NCBI GenBank assembly: GCA_026391355.1
Contig: JAPLDH010000017.1
Location: forward strand, 1 to 49,254
Length of the DNA stretch: 49,254 nt
Direction of reading: 5' to 3'
Source: Bacteroidota bacterium
GTDB taxonomy: Bacteria; Bacteroidota; Bacteroidia; Bacteroidales; FEN-979
The notes beneath the pieces were generated by a model. The model ran no database searches. It was given only the letters and a program-made list of their open reading frames with translations, and was not told the origin of the DNA. The position numbers and the translations under genes were made by a program. Shown in pieces: positions 21,740-31,068 of the stretch (positions are counted from its first letter, which is position 1; every line of letters begins with the position of its first letter).

Positions 21740-22549
21740 TTATTTATTAGTTATTGTTTTCCTGATGAGTTCCAAATCTGACCGGTCTCTCTTATCTAAT
21801 GGATCTGTAAGAAGAAGCGGGTTTTTAATGCCTTTGATCTCTGCAACCCTGCTTAACAGGAAAACACCCTGATCATCCACTTTAAATTTCGGGCTTTTGT
21901 ACCATCTGATATCGTAACTGTCAGAAAAGAAAAAGTCTATCCTTTTTTCCTTGATGTCACCTTTTAATAGTTCCTCAATCTGAAGAGTGGCTATTCTGTA
22001 TGTTGGATTATGTTCCGACTCATTAGGAGGCCTTTTATCTTCGGCATCTTTCACTTCAAGTATCTTCCCAAGAGCTACCACATTGGCATTTGTTACTCGT
22101 TTTTTCAAGGTATCCTGATGAGTTTTTTCCTGATATAAAGTTAAATTGTTTTTGACCTGTTCAAAGTTCTGAATTGAAGTTTCAACTTCGTTGACTTTCG
22201 TGGCTAATGTTTTTCCGATCAACCAGATTTTAGTAAAATAGATGTATTCGCTCCCTTCCTGAAGTGAATATTTTTTATCATCAGGAAGAACAACCGTAAC
22301 ATCATTATTGACAAAATCCTCATAATCTTTAGATGATTGGATGATTTTCGTCACTTTCACAATCAGCGTCTTTTCTGATTTCTGAATGCCTGGAAAGTTT
22401 GTCTCGTTCATCTTAAGAATTTTACCTTGAAAGATGAAGTCTGAATTCTGAAACAATCCATCCATATTGGAGGAAACGCCGGTAGTTCTGCATTGATTAA
22501 TGAAGACCAATATTAGTAACAGAATTAAATTTCGAATGAGATTTTTCAT
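21740..22549 (-). CDS. Probable lipoprotein co-transcribed with the BNR protein
   Basis: About 269 residues if started at the ATG at 22547-22549 (MKNLIRNLILLLILVFINQC). An upstream ATG would place 33 unlikely residues before the signal sequence. The hydrophobic stretch ends in FINQC followed by RTT, a plausible lipobox. The remainder has two related beta-rich halves: FQGKILKMNET...LIVKVTKIIQ and ALGKILEVKDAED...ATLQIEELLKGD. Each fits an OB-like or jelly-roll 'GKI' repeat seen in secreted proteins that start 'xGKVxxV'. The function is not recognised. It is 20 bases upstream of the BNR protein, so the two are likely made together. Confidence 0.75.
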   Translation of the reverse strand: MKNLIRNLILLLILVFINQCRTTGVSSNMDGLFQNSDFIFQGKILKMNETNFPGIQKSEKTLIVKVTKIIQSSKDYEDFVNNDVTVVLPDDKKYSLQEGSEYIYFTKIWLIGKTLATKVNEVETSIQNFEQVKNNLTLYQEKTHQDTLKKRVTNANVVALGKILEVKDAEDKRPPNESEHNPTYRIATLQIEELLKGDIKEKRIDFFFSDSYDIRWYKSPKFKVDDQGVFLLSRVAEIKGIKNPLLLTDPLDKRDRSDLELIRKTITNK

Positions 22550-22751
22550 AAAACAGGGTTTTAGGATGAGAAAAAATGCACCGGATCGGCAATAGAAAGA
22601 TACCGATTTATATAGATAAATATTACCTTGTGTAATCTTGTCATTCACTCCGTTGCCTTTCCACGAATTCTTTCCACAAATATAATCTATTCAGACATAA
22701 TTGGTAACTATTCACCTCAAATATTGGAACCAGAAAATGCCCGTTTTTGCT

Positions 22752-22787
22752 GATTTCAGACTTCAGACTTCACGTTTCAGACTTTTG
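22752..22787. repeat. Short mosaic tract of TTCAGACTT words
   Basis: TTTCAGAC/TTCAGACTT/TTCACG/TTTCAGACTTT words follow one another in 36 intergenic bases. Its end supplies the -33 TTTG of the next promoter. Confidence 0.5.
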
Positions 22788-22815
22788 TCAATACCAGGAT
22801 AAATCTATACCTTTG
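22784..22815 (+). promoter_or_regulatory. Complete Bacteroidota promoter for the anti-sigma-like gene
   Basis: TTTG at 22784-22787, 20 bases, then TACCTTTG at 22808-22815. Both halves and the spacing fit the phylum consensus. Transcription would start near 22822, about 46 bases before the ATG at 22868. Confidence 0.6.
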
Positions 22816-22867
22816 ATCCCTGAGCCATGGGCTGAATAACATCCCCCTTTATATTTATCCCGGATCT

Positions 22868-23611
22868 ATGAGCAATTCCCCCATTGATAATGATCTGATC
22901 GAAAGGTACCTGCTTGGAAAGCTCACCGATGCTGAGATCAGGGATTTTCTGATCCGTGTTGACGATGACCGGGAGTTTGCACGTAAGTTCAGGCTTATCA
23001 AGATGTTCCCTGAAATGATGAGCGAAACGGGGAGAATGGAATTTGAAAAAAAACAGGCTGAAGCCCTGGCTGTGGAGGCAGAAAAGAAATCCCGCCGTTT
23101 CCCGAAGCGACGACACCTTGTGTGGGCTTTCGTTTCCTTTATTGCACTCATCGGGATTGCCCTCTTTTTCATTATTTCAGGAACAGATCATCAGAAAGGG
23201 AATGTCGTTGGTAAAGAAAATATTGCCCTGACAACGAAGATGGTCAAACCCGTAGCAGTCCCTGTCAAGGATTCCTTAAAGGAAAAGACTCAACAACCTC
23301 AGCAGCCGGAGAAAAAAGAAATCATGGAAATTACAGGAGGAGCTGTTCAAAAAGCAATCGACTTGTTAACTCCTGCAGAGGGTGTGACATTTTCCAAAAA
23401 AGAGATGATCCTGTTCAATTGGATCCAGAAGACAGATTCTTTTACCCGGTTTTATATTTTTTCGGAACTCAATGATCATGTGGTGCTTTGGAGAGGTATC
23501 AGACCCGGCACCAGGGAATACAAAGTCCCGGGGAATACCCTTTATCCCGGTAAATTTTACTGGTATGTAGGGACAAAAGAGAAAAGGCGGACGTTCATCA
23601 TCAGTGAATGA
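22868..23611 (+). CDS. Anti-sigma-factor-like single-pass membrane protein
   Basis: 247 residues. The N-terminus NDLIERYLLGKLTDAEIRDF is the helical motif of Bacteroidota anti-sigma and zinc-finger-less regulator proteins ('LIExYLxGxLsxxE'). A single membrane helix lies near 82-102 (LVWAFVSFIALIGIALFFII). A lysine- and glutamine-rich linker follows, then a periplasmic beta-sandwich-like domain (about 170-247, ending GKFYWYVGTKEKRRTFIISE) like fibronectin type III repeats. It is alone: no ECF sigma gene is next to it, so calling it an anti-sigma factor is tentative. Confidence 0.6.
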   Translation: MSNSPIDNDLIERYLLGKLTDAEIRDFLIRVDDDREFARKFRLIKMFPEMMSETGRMEFEKKQAEALAVEAEKKSRRFPKRRHLVWAFVSFIALIGIALFFIISGTDHQKGNVVGKENIALTTKMVKPVAVPVKDSLKEKTQQPQQPEKKEIMEITGGAVQKAIDLLTPAEGVTFSKKEMILFNWIQKTDSFTRFYIFSELNDHVVLWRGIRPGTREYKVPGNTLYPGKFYWYVGTKEKRRTFIISE

Positions 23612-23761
23612 AATCAGGGAAAGGGGAACTTTGATAATCAGATTTTCCCATTCCCCTATTTCACCTTTTTACGGCATTTGACTTTTATCTAACTATCTTT
23701 ACAGGACAAAAAGTAGCATTTGCAGCTTGAATTTAATCATAAACTTAATTAAACGATAATC

Positions 23762-24613
23762 ATGAAAAAATCCCTGACTTTTTTAATCGCTTTTATTTGT
23801 TGTATTACCTTGACAACGTATGCCCAAATTCCAAATTCCGGTTTTGAAAACTGGACCTCCGGCGACCCGGATAATTGGGCAACATCCAACGCTTTCCCCG
23901 CTGGTTTGGTCAACATAACACAAACTACTGACAGCCATACCGGTTCATTTGCAGTTCGTGGTGATGTTATAGACTTTTTTGGCACAGCTATGGGTCCCGT
24001 CATTCAAAGCGGACCCGGAGCCACAGGCTTTGCTATCTCTGAGCAATATCATTCACTTGAGCTCTATTATAAATTCACATCCATCGGCGGAGACAAGTTT
24101 TCAGTTAACGTGGGTTTAGAGAAAGCCGGCAATGCAATTGCACAAGGAGCTGTAGCACTTCCTTCGACAGTGAATACCTATACGCATTTAACGGTTCCTT
24201 TAAACTACATGACCAGTGATGTACCCGATTTAGCTATTATTCAAATTTTAATCACTGGTCCTGTAACGGGATCTGATGTTCATGTAGGTTCGGTGATGTT
24301 TGTTGATGACCTGTTATTTTCATTATCGGCCGGAATTGAGAATATCTCCGGTTCGGATCTAATGGGCAAATGTTATCCCAATCCTTCCTCTGATGTTCTT
24401 TATATCCCTTTATTTGAAAATGTATCAGGAGAAGTTACTTTAACTGTCATTGATACATACGGAAAAGAGGTAAAGAAAATGGCTGGTCAGTCACAGCAAT
24501 TTGGAACAAACATTTTTCAATTTTCTGTTGAGGATTTGTCATCAGGACTGTATTTCTATTCGATAAATGGACAAAACAGACATTATCAAGGTAAATTCAC
24601 CGTATGCCGGTAA
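23762..24613 (+). CDS. Secreted T9SS substrate with type A sorting domain
   Basis: 283 residues. Signal peptide MKKSLTFLIAFICCITLTTY ends near AQ. Residues 24-190 begin PNSGFENWTSGDPDNWATSN, the 'NxGFExW' opening of carbohydrate-binding-like jelly rolls common in this phylum. The last 80 residues (GKCYPNPSSDVLYIPLFE ... IDTYGKEVKKM ... LSSGLYFYSI) form a complete type A T9SS sorting domain. It should be exported and attached to the surface. The ligand is unknown. Confidence 0.85.
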   Translation: MKKSLTFLIAFICCITLTTYAQIPNSGFENWTSGDPDNWATSNAFPAGLVNITQTTDSHTGSFAVRGDVIDFFGTAMGPVIQSGPGATGFAISEQYHSLELYYKFTSIGGDKFSVNVGLEKAGNAIAQGAVALPSTVNTYTHLTVPLNYMTSDVPDLAIIQILITGPVTGSDVHVGSVMFVDDLLFSLSAGIENISGSDLMGKCYPNPSSDVLYIPLFENVSGEVTLTVIDTYGKEVKKMAGQSQQFGTNIFQFSVEDLSSGLYFYSINGQNRHYQGKFTVCR

Positions 24614-24743
24614 TAAAGCTTCAATTCATTGCATCAGTAATTTCAGGGAACAGCGAAAATACTGGCTGTGGAGGATACAGGACGACAGATAAATTTCAAA
24701 CCTCAGTTTGAACTCAAATAAGTTTTGACACGCCATTTTTTAC

Positions 24744-26195
24744 ATGTCTCACTATTCGATGACCCCGTCTGTTTCAATGTTAATGACCATTTTTCTATGG
24801 TTAACTTGCCCTTTTTTTGGTTCGGCACAAGTCGGGGATTTATCCATAACCATTCAACTTCGGGGCGTTTTTGAAAGCAAAATAAGCCTTTTGGCACTTT
24901 CGGCATCCAGGACCTTTAAGCCAATTATAGAACTTCAGGGAATAAAGAAAGGAGAAACCACCACTCTCCCGGTTTCAAAAGAATACTTGCCCGGGGAGTT
25001 TGTTCTAAGGTTTGATTACAAAGAGACCGAATCGGGTACTCCTTATCCTTCCGAGAAAACCATCTTCCTCAATGAGCAGAATATCCAATTACGGGTCAAC
25101 CCTGAATATTGCAACAATCCGGATAGTACCCGGTTTCAGGATGGAGAAAGGGAAAATGCAACCTTTGCACAGTTTTCAAATGAAAATAGCAGGAAAAAAG
25201 AAAAACTTGGCTTGTTGCAGAATTTTCTGATGAACTATGATGACGTTGAGTCCTCATTCTACCGGCAAGGCATCAAAGAGTATGAAGTGCGGCGAAGCGA
25301 TTATAACCAATGGCTGGCAGAACGGATCATGCAGGATCAGTCGCTGTTCGTAAGCAACCTGTATGGGTTTCAATATGTACCCGAAATACCCTGGAAAGGC
25401 ACCGAAACTGACCGGGATAATTACCTGATTGCACACTATTTTGACGGTATGGACTTTAATAACCCCCTTATAATTAAAACATCCAACCTGAACAAATGGA
25501 TGGACAATTACATCAACCTTTATGGCAGGTTAGCCACAACAGCTCATTTACGTGACTCATTACTCCCTGCTGCCGGGAGAAACGCAATAGAGATCGCCAG
25601 GAAAGGCAACCCGCTTGTATATGGCTGGATGGTGGATTATTTCTACAGAGGTTACGAAACCAACGGTATCGATGCCGGGATCAAAATGCTGGAATCGTAT
25701 TTGAAAGATACGAACTGCATGACCTCAAAAAGGGTGGAAATTGCGAGGAGGATAAAAGGCATTGAAACCCTTGTAGCCGGAATCAAAGCTCCCGATATTT
25801 CGCTGAAGGATGCTGAGGGAAACCTTTTTGAACTGAACAAGTTCGAAACGCAGAGCAGGTACATCCTTCTCCTGTTCTGGTCGGCAGGATGCAGCCATTG
25901 TGTCGAGATGACTGATAATTTATACCCCTGGCAACACCGACCGGAAATACAGCAAAAGTTGATGGTTATTGCGATCAGCCTGGATGAGACTGAAACAGAG
26001 GTAAAGGCCTGGAAAGAGAAGATCAGAGAGATGACCGGATGGAAACATATGCGGGCTGCTGACGGAGTTCGCAGCAAAGCAGCAAGCGATTACTTTGTAC
26101 TGGCAACCCCCGTAATGGTATTGCTTGATGCAAAAACAAAGGAGATCATTTCCACTCCAAACACTGTAAAGGAGTTAATTGCTGCCATCCATTAA
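24744..26195 (+). CDS. Secreted TlpA/ResA-like thioredoxin with N-terminal DUF4369-type domain
   Basis: 483 residues. The hydrophobic lead (MLMTIFLWLTCPFFGSAQ) is a signal peptide, and the exact start is uncertain because ATGs occur at 24744, 24759, 24777 and 24783. The first half is like the lead domain of Bacteroidota TlpA-like proteins (LRGVFESKISLLAL). The last 130 residues are a thioredoxin fold: APDISLKDAEGNLFELNKF, then ILLLFWSAGCSHC, where CSHC is the redox active site, then the cis-proline segment VLATPVMVLLD. It probably handles disulfides or cysteine oxidation outside the inner membrane. It runs in the same direction as the giant protease but with its own spacing. Confidence 0.85.
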   Translation: MSHYSMTPSVSMLMTIFLWLTCPFFGSAQVGDLSITIQLRGVFESKISLLALSASRTFKPIIELQGIKKGETTTLPVSKEYLPGEFVLRFDYKETESGTPYPSEKTIFLNEQNIQLRVNPEYCNNPDSTRFQDGERENATFAQFSNENSRKKEKLGLLQNFLMNYDDVESSFYRQGIKEYEVRRSDYNQWLAERIMQDQSLFVSNLYGFQYVPEIPWKGTETDRDNYLIAHYFDGMDFNNPLIIKTSNLNKWMDNYINLYGRLATTAHLRDSLLPAAGRNAIEIARKGNPLVYGWMVDYFYRGYETNGIDAGIKMLESYLKDTNCMTSKRVEIARRIKGIETLVAGIKAPDISLKDAEGNLFELNKFETQSRYILLLFWSAGCSHCVEMTDNLYPWQHRPEIQQKLMVIAISLDETETEVKAWKEKIREMTGWKHMRAADGVRSKAASDYFVLATPVMVLLDAKTKEIISTPNTVKELIAAIH

Positions 26196-26238
26196 CATTA
26201 TCAGCAGATATCTGATCAATATTTTTTATCAGATTCGT

Positions 26239-26246
26239 TATATTTG
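26239..26246 (+). promoter_or_regulatory. -7 box (TATATTTG) for the giant protease
   Basis: TATATTTG matches TAnnTTTG exactly, with a predicted start near 26253, about 22 bases before the GTG at 26275. No TTTG at the proper distance. Confidence 0.45.
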
Positions 26247-26274
26247 TTTGTCGATTATCAGATAACATGAATTT

Positions 26275-29200
26275 GTGATAAATACGGGAAGATCATTTTT
26301 CACACTTTTTATCTTTAGCCTTTTTCTGCTTTTAATGGCAGATGAAGCCCGGGCTGTTACAGCTTATTCAAAACCGGTCAGATTCAAACAACCCGACGGA
26401 TCTGAACTTACCCTGATCCTGCATGGAGATGAGTTCATTCACTGGAAGACCACAGTGGATGGTTTTACCATCATGACCAATGCTCAGGGGATTTATGAAT
26501 ATGCTTCTTTGGACAAAAAAGGAGATCTTGGATTTTCAGGGATTAAAGCGAATGATCCCGGTATTCGAAGCACCTCTGAAACAGCATGGCTGCAGAACTT
26601 AAAACCAAACCTTTTTTTCAGCAGGGATCAGGTAATCTCCATGAAAAAAGCATTTCAAAATGGCCAGGGAGGAATACAACCAACTCCCTTGATCGGTGGT
26701 TTTCCTCATACAGGAACAAGAAAGCTTTTAATGATCCTGGCAAATTTCTCAAACACTTCGACGACCTATACGCAGCCTGATTTCAACAGCATGATGAATC
26801 AGGCTAACTATAACGGGACCGGAAGTTTTAAGGATTATTACTTTGAAGTTTCCTATGCCCAATTAACGGTAAACACCACGGTAACCATCTGGGTGACCTT
26901 ACCACAAACCCACGACTATTACGGCCCTTCGGCCAGATGGGGTCAATTTGCCTACGATGCGGTAGTAGCTGCCGATCAACAGGCAGGTGTTGATTATTCA
27001 CAGTTCGACAATGATGCGGATGGAATTGTAGACGGGATTACCATTATCCACCAGGGCCGGGGACAGGAAGAGTCAGGAGACATCACTGATATCTGGTCGC
27101 ACAGTTCGGATCTTGCTGCTGCAGGTTATACTGTTGCGCAACGGACCTTTGACGGGGTGGAGGTCTCTTCCTATACCGCCAACCCTGAGAAGTTCGGTAC
27201 AACAAACATGACTGCCATTGGGGTTCTTTGTCATGAATTCTGCCATAACCTGGGGGCACCCGATTTCTATGACACCGACTATGGCACAAACGGTCAGTAT
27301 GATGGCACCGGTTACTGGGACCTGATGGCATCCGGTTCATGGAACGGAATGAACGGGAATACACCCGCGCATCCGAATGGCTGGATAAAGAACTATTTTT
27401 CATGGACCAATCCTGTAGTTCTGGCAACCCAGCAAACCCAGGTACTTCGTAATGTCCAGTTGTATCCAGATGTGGTGCGTTACAACACAACAACATCAAA
27501 CGAGTATTTTCTTTGCGAGAACCGACAGCAAACGGGCTTTGATGCGGGCATTCCCGGGCATGGCATGATCATCTATCATGTGGATGGGGCCTATGTAACG
27601 TCCCACTTCTCTTCCAATAACATCAACACCTCTTCACACCAGGGGCTCTATCCGATGTCGGCAAATTCCAACACTGCAAACGGAATTATGCCTGGTTCCT
27701 CCTCAAACATTAATACACCCGGTTGTCCCTGGCCGGGAACAGGAGGCAAGACGAACTTTACGGATGTTACGATCCCCTGTTCAAAGTCATGGGCCGGGGC
27801 AAACACCAACCTGCCCCTGATCAGCATCACGGAAAACCTCACAACAAAGGAGGTTTCCTTTTGTTTTATCACCTGCGCTACCTGCCCCGGGATACCGACA
27901 ATCACTGTCAATCACCTGGTTTCAGGAGGTGTTGCCCCGGTAGACAAAACGGTTACTTACAACACTGCGACAAGCATCCCCGGGGAGCCACTGAAATGCT
28001 GGATCACCAGCAACCTTGGCGCCGACCACCAGGCAACAGCCGTCAATGACGCAACCGAGCCATCGGCCGGCTGGTACTGGCAATTTAACCATAAGCAGGG
28101 GTTTAAGCACGATGGTACAACCCGGACTCCGAATACAGCCTGGATCACCACCATCAGCGAAAACAGCGAGTGGCAGCCCGCCAATGATCCGTGTTTTCTT
28201 GAACTCGGGAGTAACTGGCGGATCCCTACTTTATCAGAATGGACCAATGTGGATGCAAACGGGAACTGGACAAACTGGAACGGACCCTGGAATTCAGGCT
28301 TAAAAATGCATGCTGCCGGTTACCTGCAATATCCCGGAGGGGCATTAAGCAGCCGTGGCATTGAAGGTGATTACTGGAGCAGTGTGCAGGACATTACATC
28401 AAGCTGGGCCCTCTGGATGACCAATGGCAGTGCTTCATTGACCAGTGATTTCAAGACCTATGGATTCCCTGTACGCTGCGTGAAAGAGCTGAACCCGGGG
28501 TTACCGGTTATTATAACGACAACCATCACCAATATCAGCACAACAACTGCCGCTGGAGGAGGAACAGTGACTTCAGACGGGGGGAACAGCGTGACCGCCC
28601 GCGGGGTGTGCTGGAGCACGGCATCAAATCCCACTACCGCGAACAGCCATACGACAGATGGCGCGGGAACAGGTATGTTTGTGAGCAATCTTACCGGCCT
28701 CATCCAGGGGACCCTTTATCATGTCAGGGCCTATGCAACAAACAGTGTCGGAACAGCATATGGAAACGAAATATCTTTTTCGACCAATACCTCCTGTGGT
28801 TCTTTAACCATCAACCATCTTGCTTCAGGTGGAGTCGCCCCGGTTGATAAAACCGTCACCTATGGCACCGTGATGAATCTCCCCGGGGAGCCTTACAAGT
28901 GCTGGATTACAAGTAACCTGGGCGCCACTCATTCGGCAACTTCCCCCGAAGATCCTTCAGAACCCTCTGCAGGATGGTACTGGCAATTTAACCGCAAACA
29001 GGGATACAAACACGATGGCTATGTCCGGACGCCCAGTACCCCGTGGGAATACCCGATAATTGAAAATCTCAACTGGCAGCCTGCCAACGATCCCTGCATC
29101 CATGAGCTTGGGAGCGGATGGCGAATCCCTACCTATTGCGAGCTCAACAATATAGATATGGCAGGTAACTGGAATAACTGGGATGATGCATATAACTCTC

Positions 29201-31068
29201 CGTTAAAACTCCATGGGGCAGGCTTCGTCTGCTTTGATGCGATCTGGAACCGGGGCGATGGAGGTTTCATTATGTGCAACAGGCAATTCATTGATAGTTA
29301 TGGTTATGAATTGTGCGTTTACCCAGGAGGAAGTGGTATGGTTGATAACTACAAGGCCTATGCAATGTCAATACGCTGTGTAAGAGACACCTGTACCATA
29401 TATAACGTTGTAAGTGTCCATATAACGGCTTCTGCCAACCCGGTTTGTTCAGGAACATCGGTTACTTTCAATGCCTATCCGACCAATGGAGGCTGTGATC
29501 CACAGTACCAGTGGAAAGTAAACGGGATCAATGTTGGGACAAACAGCAGTTTTTATACTTATACTCCGATAAACAATGACCAGGTCCAGTGTGTTCTTAC
29601 ATCGGACATAAATTGTCCTTCCAACCCCGCCACATCAAATACCATTACAATGGCGGTAAATTCAGTTTTGCCTGTCAGTGTTATGATATCTGCCTCTGCA
29701 AACCCCGCATGTGCAGGTACTCCGGTGACATTTACAGCCGCCGCGGTCAACGGAGGGACACCACCATCTTATCAGTGGAAGGTTAACGGAATAAATGCAG
29801 GGATGAACTCTCTAATATTCACATACATACCAGCGAACAATGACCAGGTCAAATGCATTCTGACATCGAATTTAAGTTGTGCAAACGGCAGTCCTGCTAC
29901 ATCAAATACGATCGTCATTATGGTAAATCCGTTGATGCCAGTCAGCGTTTTCATTTCTGCATCTGCAAACCCGGTGTGCGGCGGAAGTTATATAACGTTT
30001 ACCGCCACCCCTGTGAATGGGGGCACCGCACCTTCTTATCAGTGGAAGGTAAATAGTAACAATATCGGGGGTAACAGTTCAACCTTTACCTATCTCCCTG
30101 GGAATAATGACCAGGTCAGTTGTATTCTTAACTCGAATGTAAGCTGCACCTCTGGTAATCCGGCAACATCCAATACAATCACCATGACCGTAAATCCGCT
30201 GATAACGGTCAGTGTTGCCATCTCAGCTTCCGCAAACCCGGTATGCGCGGGTACTTCAGTGATTTATAGCGCCACCCCAACCAATGGGGGCAGCACTCCA
30301 ACCTACCAATGGAAAGTCAACGGGATCAACGCCGGGACAAACAGCGCATCCTTTACCTATACCCCTGCAAACAATGACCAGGTGATCTGTATACTAACAT
30401 CAAATATCGCCTGTGCGACAGGTAACCCGGCTATTTCTAATACAATCACCATGACCGTAAATCCGCTGATGCCGGTGAGTGTCGCCATCTCGGCTTCAGT
30501 AAACCCGGTATGCGCGGGTACCTCCGTAACGTTTACCGCTACCCCGGCTAATGGGGGCAGCACGCCATCTTACCAATGGAAAGTCAACGGGATCAACACC
30601 GGGACAAACAGCTCATCCATGACCTATACCCCTGCGAACAATGACCAGGTGATTTGCATGCTTACATCAAATATCACCTGTCCGACAGGTAACCCGGCTA
30701 CTTCGAATACGATCACCATGACCGTAAATCCTCTGATGCCGGTCAGTGTGGCCATCTCGGCTTCAGTAAACCCGGTATGCGCTGGCACTTCCGTTACATT
30801 TACAGCTATATCAACCAATGAAGGGAGCTCTCCATCCTACCAATGGCTGGTCAATGGGACCAATGCAGGGACAAACAGTCCCTCCTTTGCCTACACCCCG
30901 GCAAATAATGACATGGTCAATTGTATTCTGACATCCAGTATAACCTGTCCGACAGGCAACCCGGCAACATCGAATATCATTAACATGACCGTAAACCCGC
31001 TACGGTCTCGGTATCTGCAAATCCGGTGTGTGATGGAACGACCGTTACATTCACTGCAACATCTGTGA
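26275..31068 (+). CDS. Giant secreted M6-type metalloprotease, part 1 (protease, FISUMP domains, Ig-like repeats)
   Basis: 1597 codons to a premature stop. It begins with GTG at 26275, because an ATG at 26267 hits TGA after three codons. Signal peptide about 1-26. The zinc site HEFCHNLGAPD is at 320-330 (H320, E321, H324, D330), followed by GYWDLMASGSWNG, the pattern of M6/immune-inhibitor-A-like proteases. A FISUMP domain spans about 541-745 (GWYWQFNHKQGFKHDG, GSNWRIPTLSEW, GFPVRCVKE), an FnIII-like unit about 750-838, and a second FISUMP about 840-1040. Six 89-residue Ig-like repeats follow. A 16-nt deletion in the seventh repeat then shifts the frame, and translation ends at 31068. A host or polymer degrader is plausible. 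The frame is continued by the next two entries. Confidence 0.88.
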   Translation: MINTGRSFFTLFIFSLFLLLMADEARAVTAYSKPVRFKQPDGSELTLILHGDEFIHWKTTVDGFTIMTNAQGIYEYASLDKKGDLGFSGIKANDPGIRSTSETAWLQNLKPNLFFSRDQVISMKKAFQNGQGGIQPTPLIGGFPHTGTRKLLMILANFSNTSTTYTQPDFNSMMNQANYNGTGSFKDYYFEVSYAQLTVNTTVTIWVTLPQTHDYYGPSARWGQFAYDAVVAADQQAGVDYSQFDNDADGIVDGITIIHQGRGQEESGDITDIWSHSSDLAAAGYTVAQRTFDGVEVSSYTANPEKFGTTNMTAIGVLCHEFCHNLGAPDFYDTDYGTNGQYDGTGYWDLMASGSWNGMNGNTPAHPNGWIKNYFSWTNPVVLATQQTQVLRNVQLYPDVVRYNTTTSNEYFLCENRQQTGFDAGIPGHGMIIYHVDGAYVTSHFSSNNINTSSHQGLYPMSANSNTANGIMPGSSSNINTPGCPWPGTGGKTNFTDVTIPCSKSWAGANTNLPLISITENLTTKEVSFCFITCATCPGIPTITVNHLVSGGVAPVDKTVTYNTATSIPGEPLKCWITSNLGADHQATAVNDATEPSAGWYWQFNHKQGFKHDGTTRTPNTAWITTISENSEWQPANDPCFLELGSNWRIPTLSEWTNVDANGNWTNWNGPWNSGLKMHAAGYLQYPGGALSSRGIEGDYWSSVQDITSSWALWMTNGSASLTSDFKTYGFPVRCVKELNPGLPVIITTTITNISTTTAAGGGTVTSDGGNSVTARGVCWSTASNPTTANSHTTDGAGTGMFVSNLTGLIQGTLYHVRAYATNSVGTAYGNEISFSTNTSCGSLTINHLASGGVAPVDKTVTYGTVMNLPGEPYKCWITSNLGATHSATSPEDPSEPSAGWYWQFNRKQGYKHDGYVRTPSTPWEYPIIENLNWQPANDPCIHELGSGWRIPTYCELNNIDMAGNWNNWDDAYNSPLKLHGAGFVCFDAIWNRGDGGFIMCNRQFIDSYGYELCVYPGGSGMVDNYKAYAMSIRCVRDTCTIYNVVSVHITASANPVCSGTSVTFNAYPTNGGCDPQYQWKVNGINVGTNSSFYTYTPINNDQVQCVLTSDINCPSNPATSNTITMAVNSVLPVSVMISASANPACAGTPVTFTAAAVNGGTPPSYQWKVNGINAGMNSLIFTYIPANNDQVKCILTSNLSCANGSPATSNTIVIMVNPLMPVSVFISASANPVCGGSYITFTATPVNGGTAPSYQWKVNSNNIGGNSSTFTYLPGNNDQVSCILNSNVSCTSGNPATSNTITMTVNPLITVSVAISASANPVCAGTSVIYSATPTNGGSTPTYQWKVNGINAGTNSASFTYTPANNDQVICILTSNIACATGNPAISNTITMTVNPLMPVSVAISASVNPVCAGTSVTFTATPANGGSTPSYQWKVNGINTGTNSSSMTYTPANNDQVICMLTSNITCPTGNPATSNTITMTVNPLMPVSVAISASVNPVCAGTSVTFTAISTNEGSSPSYQWLVNGTNAGTNSPSFAYTPANNDMVNCILTSSITCPTGNPATSNIINMTVNPLRSRYLQIRCVMERPLHSLQHL

